From Pseudoalteromonas sp. A601 (GTDB lineage: Bacteria; Pseudomonadota; Gammaproteobacteria; Enterobacterales; Alteromonadaceae), in contig NZ_MXQF01000004.1 in the NCBI RefSeq assembly GCF_002165575.1, positions 124,001 to 188,000 of the forward strand: a DNA stretch of 64,000 nucleotides, read 5' to 3'. Both the position numbers and the translations under genes were made by a program. The number at the start of each line of letters is the position of its first letter. The stretch's first letter is position 1. Below are positions 58,199 through 64,000 of the stretch, piece by piece. Below the pieces are notes generated by a model. It made no database searches, was not told the DNA's origin, and was given only the letters and a program-made list of their open reading frames with translations.

Positions 58199-58456
58199 AT
58201 GAAAAACGAAATTGATGGAAAGCAAATTTTAGCTGTCTATGAAAAAATAATACAACACGGTGAAGCGACAGATGAAGGCAAGTTTTATTCAGGCTTAACT
58301 GCTTTTTCAGATATAGATGGATACACAATTTACCTCAAAGGCAGTGGCGTATTACTAAGATTCGGTTTTCATAACACCTATCACTTAGATTATGAGCACG
58401 ATAAACACAAAGATGATTTTTTAAAAAAGCTGAGTAACATTCTTAATGAAGTATAG
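58199..58456 (+). CDS. DUF3081-like small protein
   Basis: An 85-residue soluble protein: KNEIDGKQILAVYEKIIQHG, then FYSGLTAFSDIDGYTIYLKG and LLRFGFHNTYHLDYEHDKHK. This fits what I recall of DUF3081, a small Alteromonadales/Vibrio family of unknown function. AGGAG precedes the ATG. It ends eight bases before the next small gene, so the two probably share a transcript. Confidence 0.68.
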   Translation: MKNEIDGKQILAVYEKIIQHGEATDEGKFYSGLTAFSDIDGYTIYLKGSGVLLRFGFHNTYHLDYEHDKHKDDFLKKLSNILNEV

Positions 58457-58464
58457 GAGAGTAT

Positions 58465-58764
58465 GTGACGACAGAGCACCGAAAAAGACGTACAACACCA
58501 ACTAGAAATGCAGCATTCATTAATCTAGTCATTGCTGCATTACAAGACGATCCGAGTAAACTTGCAATCATCCGCAATAATTTAAACGAATACCGCCAAC
58601 AGCAGTTTCTAAAACGCGGTTTCTTGCTCGCAATTGAGCGTTTTGACTGGGTCTTTGAAGCGACTGATGATGTACAGCAAATTTGCGACCAAATAATGGC
58701 TGATGATTATATTGGTAACCGTCTAAGGCGCTACCCACTGCTATTTAAAGGCGTTATTAGCTAG
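58465..58764 (+). CDS. Small basic protein of unknown function
   Basis: A 99-residue protein beginning with a basic stretch (TTEHRKRRTTPTRNAAFI) and continuing with predicted helices (LVIAALQDDPSKLAIIRNNL, FLKRGFLLAIERFDWVFEAT). I do not recognise a family. The start is GTG, four bases after AGGAGA; the ATG two bases earlier opens directly onto a stop. Charge distribution would allow nucleic acid binding, but nothing shows it. Confidence 0.6.
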   Translation: MTTEHRKRRTTPTRNAAFINLVIAALQDDPSKLAIIRNNLNEYRQQQFLKRGFLLAIERFDWVFEATDDVQQICDQIMADDYIGNRLRRYPLLFKGVIS

Positions 58765-58864
58765 GCTCATTCACCGTACCTGATTGGAAAACTATCGTTT
58801 ATAGATGATTGATGCGGTGAAAAATGCTAGATTGCAGCAATTTTATTATTTTGAGAACCTTGCT

Positions 58865-60463
58865 ATGTCAAAAGCTGTCGACACTGCAAACTCAACAAAT
58901 CCAGAAAAACAATCAGGTTTATTTAACCGTTTTTTGGCAACAGTTGAGTTTTTGGGGAATATGTTACCCCACCCTATTACGTTATTTGCCCTATTTTGTG
59001 TGGCTATCATTGTTTTCAGCGGCATCGCTGACTGGTTTGGCTTAAGTGCCATAGACCCAAGGCCTGTCGGTTCAGCTGGTCGTGATCCTGATGGCGTAAT
59101 TGAAGTAGTCAGCCTTTTAAGTGCTGAAGGCTTACAGCGTATTGTTACAGGACTAGTAACTAACTTTACCGGCTTTGCCCCTCTTGGCACTGTACTCGTT
59201 GCTTTATTAGGTGTGAGTGTAGCAGAGCACTCAGGTTTATTATCAGCAGCCATGCGCGGCATGGTGATGGGTGCATCAAAACGTTTAGTAACATTCATGG
59301 TGGTGTTTGCTGCTATTTTGTCAAATACCGCATCTGAACTGGGCTATGTTGTGTTGATACCATTGGCAGCAATGATTTTCCACAGCCTAGGTCGTCATCC
59401 TTTAGCGGGGTTAGCAGCTGCTTTTGCCGGTGTGTCAGGTGGTTACAGTGCAAACCTACTGTTAGGCACGATTGACCCATTACTGGCGGGTATCACAACA
59501 CCCGCTGCTCAAATGATTGACCCCACCTACCAAGTAGGCGCAGAAGCTAACTGGTATTTTATGATGATATCAGTATTACTCATCGCTTTATTAGGCACAT
59601 TCGTTACTGAAAAAATAGTTGAACCACGCTTAGGAAAATATAACCCTGATGAAGCCAGCTCGGACCTTGCAGATAACAATATCCAAGGGCTAACTCACAT
59701 TGAAAAGTCAGGCTTAAAATGGGCTGGTGTGTCTTTACTTGTCGTATCTTTACTACTTGCATGGACTATCGTGCCTGCCGATGGCATTTTACGTAACCCA
59801 GAGACTGGCTTAGTGGCTCACTCGCCATTTTTAAAGGGTATCGTGGTCTTTATATTTGTAACTTTTGGTATTCCAGGCTTTGTCTATGGCCGTGTTGTGG
59901 GCACCATGAAAAACGATAAAGATGTCATCGATGCCATGAGCAAAAGTATGAGCTCAATGGGTATGTATATCGTACTGGTGTTTTTTGCAGCCCAGTTTGT
60001 GGCATTTTTTAAATGGACAAATTTAGGCACTATCTTAGCAATCAATGGCGCTGCAATGCTACAAGCACTGAGCCTTACAGGCCCTGAAGTATTTGTGTTA
60101 TTTATCTTTATGTGTGCTTTAGTTAACTTAAGTTTAGGCTCATCATCAGCGCAATGGGCTGTAACTGCCCCTATATTTGTCCCTATGTTAATGCTCATAG
60201 GCTATGCCCCTGAAACCATTCAAGCCGCATACCGAATTGGCGATTCTGTTACTAACCTGATCACTCCGATGATGAGTTATTTTGGCCTAATACTCGCAGT
60301 AGCGACTAAATACAAAAAAGATATGGGAATAGGCACACTCGTTGCGACCATGCTGCCTTACAGTATGTTCTTCTTTGTTGGCTGGGTCGCATTATTTTAC
60401 TTATGGGTATTTGTACTCGGTTTACCAGTAGGTCCTGAGTCGCCAATCTACTACACACCTTAA
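58865..60463 (+). CDS. AbgT-family transporter
   Basis: A 532-residue inner-membrane carrier of the AbgT family, which includes p-aminobenzoyl-glutamate importers and sulfonamide-exporting pumps. Family motifs are visible: FLATVEFLGNMLPHPITLFA, FAPLGTVLVALLGVSVAEHS, LSNTASELGYVVLIPLAAMI, FAGVSGGYSANLLLGTIDPL and LSLGSSSAQWAVTAPIFVPM with ~11 membrane segments. Substrate and direction cannot be read. The frame extends to 58805; the ATG at 58865 gives the usual start (MSKAVDTANSTNPEKQSGLF). Confidence 0.88.
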   Translation: MSKAVDTANSTNPEKQSGLFNRFLATVEFLGNMLPHPITLFALFCVAIIVFSGIADWFGLSAIDPRPVGSAGRDPDGVIEVVSLLSAEGLQRIVTGLVTNFTGFAPLGTVLVALLGVSVAEHSGLLSAAMRGMVMGASKRLVTFMVVFAAILSNTASELGYVVLIPLAAMIFHSLGRHPLAGLAAAFAGVSGGYSANLLLGTIDPLLAGITTPAAQMIDPTYQVGAEANWYFMMISVLLIALLGTFVTEKIVEPRLGKYNPDEASSDLADNNIQGLTHIEKSGLKWAGVSLLVVSLLLAWTIVPADGILRNPETGLVAHSPFLKGIVVFIFVTFGIPGFVYGRVVGTMKNDKDVIDAMSKSMSSMGMYIVLVFFAAQFVAFFKWTNLGTILAINGAAMLQALSLTGPEVFVLFIFMCALVNLSLGSSSAQWAVTAPIFVPMLMLIGYAPETIQAAYRIGDSVTNLITPMMSYFGLILAVATKYKKDMGIGTLVATMLPYSMFFFVGWVALFYLWVFVLGLPVGPESPIYYTP

Positions 60464-60475
60464 TCAAGAATAAAT

Positions 60476-60502
60476 AATACCAGCTTAGGCTGGTATTTTT
60501 TT
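60476..60502 (+). terminator. Terminator after the AbgT transporter gene
   Basis: A 9-base stem (AATACCAGC / GCTGGTATT) with a 4-base loop and a T-run, 13 bases after the stop codon. Confidence 0.88.
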
Positions 60503-60650
60503 AGATATAAAGCAATTTAACTGTACTCAATTTTTTGATTTTCAACACTCATCATTATTTATTTTAATGAAATTTAAACAAGCCCAGCGTATTCTTTTTA
60601 TAAACAAGGGTTGCTACAATAATAGAAAATTATTCTAAAAGGATTTGTTT

Positions 60651-61439
60651 ATGAAAAAACTACTTATTTTGCTCTCTTTACTCTGTAACACTGCATTTGC
60701 GTTAGAGTTTCAAAAGTACCCTGTTGTTCTTGAGTCATCACGTGGTGAGCAAGTCATCATCGTTGAAACCCTCGACAAATCTCAAGCACTGATCAAAGTT
60801 GTCGGCGTAAATCACCCTATCGATGAGGTAGTATTTCTCACCGACCTATTACCCCATGGAAGTATTAAAGCATATAAATATATCTTCGATGGCCAACAAC
60901 GTGCTCTAGTGACTCGTGAACAAGGTTATGCCTGTTGCAGCTACGCTTTGTATTTACCAGACACTCGTAAAGCAATTTATTTATCTGAGCAAAAAGACAA
61001 ACGTAATAAAGCAATATCTGAAGATACTTACGCACAATATCAAGCTCAGCTAGCTGATAATATTCAAGCCAACTTCGCAAAATTTAACCGAGATAAAGCA
61101 ATTGCAAATTCGCTTGAAGCATTAGACAAAGCACAGCAAAGATTTACAAAGCAGTGTGGCGGCAAAATTGAAACAACTATAAATTGGCAAGAAATCGACG
61201 ACAGCTTATTACAAACCTATGCCATCGGCGCATATTGCGGACAAGTCGCTAACTCATTAGCAAAGCAGTGTGAAAGTGCCAGCGAATTCAAATCCGTTGC
61301 TCAACAGTTTAGCAAAGTAGAATGTGAATTTACTGATGAATTAAAGTTGCGCCATACCGATTCATTAATCCACTTCAAAACAGCGCCTAAAGCACCTAAC
61401 CAAGCTCAGTTTGTTGAAGCCTATTTGCGCAATTTATAA
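60651..61439 (+). CDS. Exported protein of unknown function
   Basis: A 262-residue protein with a signal peptide (about residues 1–19, LLILLSLLCNTAFA). The mature part is mixed: an N-terminal beta-rich domain (YPVVLESSRGEQVIIVETLD, with REQGYACCSYALYLPDTRKA) and a helical C-terminal half with paired cysteines (FTKQCGGKIETTINW, AYCGQVANSLAKQCESASEF). Five or six cysteines suggest disulfides in the periplasm. No family is recognised. The ATG at 60651 follows AAAAGGA; a TTG at 60645 is rejected. Confidence 0.72.
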   Translation: MKKLLILLSLLCNTAFALEFQKYPVVLESSRGEQVIIVETLDKSQALIKVVGVNHPIDEVVFLTDLLPHGSIKAYKYIFDGQQRALVTREQGYACCSYALYLPDTRKAIYLSEQKDKRNKAISEDTYAQYQAQLADNIQANFAKFNRDKAIANSLEALDKAQQRFTKQCGGKIETTINWQEIDDSLLQTYAIGAYCGQVANSLAKQCESASEFKSVAQQFSKVECEFTDELKLRHTDSLIHFKTAPKAPNQAQFVEAYLRNL

Positions 61440-61485
61440 CCTGCTGATTTTAAGCTAACTCCTTAAACAGATTAGCCAATAATAA

Positions 61486-61737
61486 TTATTTAAACGTGAC
61501 TTTGCCGCCAATCATTTTATAGGCGGGTGCGCCGCGGATGAGGGTATCGCGGGCAAAAGGGCGTTCGCATTGCGGGCAAATACAAGGGGTTGTGGTGAAG
61601 TCTTGGTTGATACGCTCTTTAAAGCATTTAACTAAAGCACCTTTCCCGCCTTTGCGGTATTTGAATAACTGGGTTTTACATTGACTGCAAAAAATATCGA
61701 CGGTTTTTGTGGGGCCTTTTTTATTTGGTTTTGCCAT
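61486..61737 (-). CDS. Small zinc-ribbon protein
   Basis: An 83-residue basic protein with two CxxC knuckles, FCSQCKTQLFKYRKGGKGAL and CICPQCERPFARDTL, forming a zinc ribbon. The N-terminus is lysine-rich (AKPNKKGPTKTVDI). Such small zinc-ribbon proteins often bind RNA or DNA, but nothing specific is known here. The frame extends to 61791; the ATG at 61737 is preferred because the upstream part overlaps the DUF1761 gene. Confidence 0.72.
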   Translation of the reverse strand: MAKPNKKGPTKTVDIFCSQCKTQLFKYRKGGKGALVKCFKERINQDFTTTPCICPQCERPFARDTLIRGAPAYKMIGGKVTFK

Positions 61738-61781
61738 TTTAACTACTTCTTTTACTGCAAATACCTCTATAGGGTAACAGG

Positions 61782-62186
61782 TTATGGCCAAAGCCCCAAA
61801 ACTAAACCCATTAGCGTAAATTGCAAAATATGATAACCACTATTAACCAAAAATAGTTTTAACGGGCGTTGCTCAAACAAATAAGTTATACCATAGGCAC
61901 TGCTGACCCAACAAACTCCAATAATAAATGCAGCTCCAACACTGACCCCCAAACTTGGCGTTGGCCCGACGAACAATGATAAACTAAGCGCAATAAAGAA
62001 CGAGAGAAAAAAGCTGCCAATGAATACTCTTTTTGGATCAATAGTCTTTAAATCAAGCTCTGTTAATCCACACGCCTCCATCCAAATTCGTTGAAATAAT
62101 AAAGGCGAATACCAAATACCGCCCAAGGCAAAAGAGGATAAGGCAGCAATAAGCACCGCGAAAAAATTTACTTGGGAAAAATCCAT
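61782..62186 (-). CDS. DUF1761 family membrane protein
   Basis: A 134-residue protein with four membrane segments: VNFFAVLIAALSSFALGGIW, then YSPLLFQRIWMEACGLTE, FIGSFFLSFFIALSLSLFVG and a C-terminal YHILQFTLMGLVLGLWP. The GGIWYSPLLF motif is characteristic of DUF1761. Function unknown. It lies 44 bases upstream of the zinc-ribbon gene on the same strand. Confidence 0.83.
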   Translation of the reverse strand: MDFSQVNFFAVLIAALSSFALGGIWYSPLLFQRIWMEACGLTELDLKTIDPKRVFIGSFFLSFFIALSLSLFVGPTPSLGVSVGAAFIIGVCWVSSAYGITYLFEQRPLKLFLVNSGYHILQFTLMGLVLGLWP

Positions 62187-62304
62187 ATACGGCTCAATTA
62201 GGACGATAAATACAAAGGATATATTTACTTTAGTAAATGAATGCTATTACGGCAAACCTCCATTGTAGCAAAAATAACAACAACTAAATTTCATCCATCG
62301 CTTT

Positions 62305-62835
62305 TCATTGCTTAACAGGCTTTTTTTGGAGCTTTCGCTGTAAGGTGCGTCTATGCATATTAAGTTGCCTAGCTGTTTCTGAGATATTACCTTGATTAAA
62401 GTGAAGAACTTGCTGAATATGTTCCCACTCTACCCGTTCAGCTGACATAACAGTATCGGGGGTAGCTTTAATTTCGGCTGTTAGTTCATTGTTTATATCC
62501 AATGCTTTAACTAACGTTAGCATATCAACGGGTTTTGTTAAGTAGTCATTAGCGCCTATTCGCATCGCTTCTACAGCAGTCGCTATACTGGCAAAGCCAG
62601 TCAGTAGCACTATATGACTGGTAGGAAGTAATTCCTTAATTGGTTTTATTAATAACAGCCCATTGTCATCGCCAAGCTTCATATCTAACAGCACATGGGT
62701 TGGTTTACATTGTTTTATATATAGCAATGCTTGTGCGCTATTATGTGCCACTTCGCAAGTAAAGCCATGTTTAGTTAAACGTCTTGCTAACGTATTCGCT
62801 AAATTTATATCATCTTCAATTATAAGCAATTTCAT
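62305..62835 (-). CDS. RegA/ActR/PrrA-type response regulator
   Basis: A 176-residue DNA-binding response regulator. The receiver domain has the acidic pair LLIIEDDINLAN, the phosphorylated aspartate in HVLLDMKLGDDNGLLLIK and the switch lysine in NDYLTKPVDML. The C-terminal Fis-type helix-turn-helix (GNISETARQLNMHRRTLQRK) is nearly identical to that of RegA/PrrA. In other proteobacteria these proteins adjust respiration and redox metabolism. The ATG overlaps the stop of the histidine kinase gene (TAATG). Confidence 0.9.
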   Translation of the reverse strand: MKLLIIEDDINLANTLARRLTKHGFTCEVAHNSAQALLYIKQCKPTHVLLDMKLGDDNGLLLIKPIKELLPTSHIVLLTGFASIATAVEAMRIGANDYLTKPVDMLTLVKALDINNELTAEIKATPDTVMSAERVEWEHIQQVLHFNQGNISETARQLNMHRRTLQRKLQKKPVKQ

Positions 62836-64000
62836 TAATTTTCTTCATTTAATACTGCAAGCTGTACCTTAGCAACAGCGCCCCCTTCGGGGTGATTATA
62901 AAGTGTTAAAGAGCCTTGTAGCCGTTCAAGTGTTACGTTAGATAGCAACACTGCTAGCCCCATTCCTGACTTACTGGCCATTATGTGCCCGCCTAGTTGA
63001 GTTAATTGTTCACTGGTAAAGCCCACCCCATGATCACGTATCAACAAGCTCACTTCATTATCACTTGCTTGCCAACTCAAAGCTAACTGTACTTGCTTAT
63101 TTTGCAGATTTGCTGTGGCTGAGTTTTGCAATAAGTTAAGAATGGCAGGTAACAGCATTGCGTCACCTTTTACATTTACAGCTGGAGCATCATTTTGCCA
63201 TATCAGTTGTTGATCCGGGTATTGTAAAAGCATACTGTCTTGGATCTGCTGCGCTAGCGCAGGCAATTCAATGTAGCCAATGTCACTGCGAGTTCTTAAT
63301 TGCGCTGATAAATCTCTAAAGTTATTTAGTTGAGTTGCGCACTGCATTAGCGGTTTATGCATTTCATTAATGAGCACATTGCTCGGTTGCTCTTCTTGTA
63401 GTTCTTCAAAAAGCAATTGTAAATTTGCTATTGGGCTGGCAAGTTGGTGAGTAATTTGGGCAGCTGCGCCATCTAGTGTAACTAACTGCTCGGAGCGTAA
63501 TTGTTTCTCGCGTACCTTTGCAATAGTACGCTCTCTAGAGTGCAATGCCCGATTCATAGTGCCAATCACCAAAGCAATCACGCTGGCACTGATGACAAAA
63601 TTAACCCACATGCCCACGAAATGGCTGGTCATATCCATATGATGCATACTGTGTTGTGGCATTTTGTACAGTAATAAGCTGTAAGCCGATATTGCCAGCA
63701 CCGCAATATATGCCAGCCCTTTAGCACGTACGCTCACAGCAGCAATCATAATAGGTAACAGTAACAATGAGACAAATGCGTTTGTTGCGCCACCACTGAG
63801 CGACAATAAAACACTTAAAAATAAAACATCCGCGGTGAGTTGCATCAACATACCCATCTCTTTTGCTTTACTCACATTGCGATAAGCAACCACACTTAAT
63901 ATTTGAAATACTGCCTCTAGGGAAATAACAAGCAGTAATTCATAGAGTGGGATCTGGTGTTCCAATAAAAAATAAACCGCGATCACCGCTAAGAGTTGTA
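62835..64000 (-). CDS. RegB/PrrB-type redox-sensing histidine kinase (cut by the window edge)
   Basis: The visible 387 residues lack the true N-terminus, since the frame is open to base 64000. Several membrane segments come first, including LSLSGGATNAFVSLLLLPIM, a variant of the RegB quinone-binding GGxxNPF loop with Ala in place of Pro. The dimerisation/phosphorylation site is AAAQITHQLASPIANLQLLF, and the ATPase domain has LPAILNLLQNSATAN, LLIRDHGVGFTSEQ and SGMGLAVLLSNVTLE. One cysteine (PLMQCATQL) lies 36 residues after the histidine, near where RegB has its redox cysteine. It is coupled to the response regulator. Confidence 0.9.
   Translation of the reverse strand, partial: QLLAVIAVYFLLEHQIPLYELLLVISLEAVFQILSVVAYRNVSKAKEMGMLMQLTADVLFLSVLLSLSGGATNAFVSLLLLPIMIAAVSVRAKGLAYIAVLAISAYSLLLYKMPQHSMHHMDMTSHFVGMWVNFVISASVIALVIGTMNRALHSRERTIAKVREKQLRSEQLVTLDGAAAQITHQLASPIANLQLLFEELQEEQPSNVLINEMHKPLMQCATQLNNFRDLSAQLRTRSDIGYIELPALAQQIQDSMLLQYPDQQLIWQNDAPAVNVKGDAMLLPAILNLLQNSATANLQNKQVQLALSWQASDNEVSLLIRDHGVGFTSEQLTQLGGHIMASKSGMGLAVLLSNVTLERLQGSLTLYNHPEGGAVAKVQLAVLNEEN

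Overview
The window looks like a chromosomal segment of a marine gammaproteobacterium of the Pseudoalteromonas / Alteromonadales type. It is AT-rich. The gene content (ppnN–xni–DUF3192, an NAD-type isocitrate dehydrogenase, an ilvIH operon with a peptide leader, an arginine succinyltransferase cluster, a GlyGly-CTERM metalloprotease and a RegAB-like pair) is typical of that group. The genus is inferred from remembered family resemblance, not from a search. I see no rRNA, tRNA, CRISPR array, prophage or intact insertion sequence.

Layout. 1–5.8 kb: a diguanylate cyclase, the nucleosidase ppnN, the flap endonuclease xni, a DUF3192 protein and a large, apparently degenerate HD-type protein. 6–12.8 kb: isocitrate dehydrogenase, a secreted M6 protease on the other strand, and the attenuator-controlled ilvIH operon. 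12.85–23.6 kb: hupB, then a long minus-strand stress operon. The operon holds an ECF sigma factor, its ChrR zinc/cupin anti-sigma factor, a DUF523/DUF1722 protein, a photolyase, an NTF2-like protein, an SDR, an FAD oxidoreductase, DUF1365, a cyclopropane-fatty-acid-synthase-like methyltransferase, DUF2878, a chalcone-isomerase-like protein and a DUF3833 lipoprotein. A LON-domain gene lies just upstream. The same promoter motif, TGATCY-N16-CGTAWY, lies in front of both the LON gene and the sigma-factor gene, so the operon looks like a self-amplifying light / singlet-oxygen response that repairs DNA and remodels membrane lipids.

23.6–34.9 kb: a small secreted protein with an unannotated 38-residue membrane protein, a hemolysin III family protein, an alkyltransferase-like DNA repair protein, a LysR regulator divergent from an RND efflux pair, rluF, an orphan periplasmic binding protein, a DUF418 membrane protein and an EAL-HDOD protein. 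35–47 kb: a seven-gene minus-strand glycogen/maltodextrin operon (small CBM48 protein, malQ, glgB, glgX, glgP, glgC, glgA). It has a GGDEF-EAL protein divergent on one side and the EAL-HDOD protein downstream on the other.

47–56 kb: the GGDEF-EAL protein, an anchored beta-propeller-like protein, an Lrp/AsnC regulator divergent from an arginine/ornithine catabolic operon (astC/argD, astA, astD, DUF1338), then a 0.6-kb gap with a decayed piece of a PLP-dependent decarboxylase gene and two perfect inverted repeats. 56–64 kb: a tandem-thioredoxin protein, an AraC regulator, two small proteins, an AbgT-family transporter, a secreted protein, a zinc-ribbon protein, a DUF1761 membrane protein and a RegA/RegB-like redox two-component pair cut by the window edge.

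The most distinctive block is the sigma-E/ChrR operon. Several of its enzymes have no established function, and together they look like a lipid-modification pathway.
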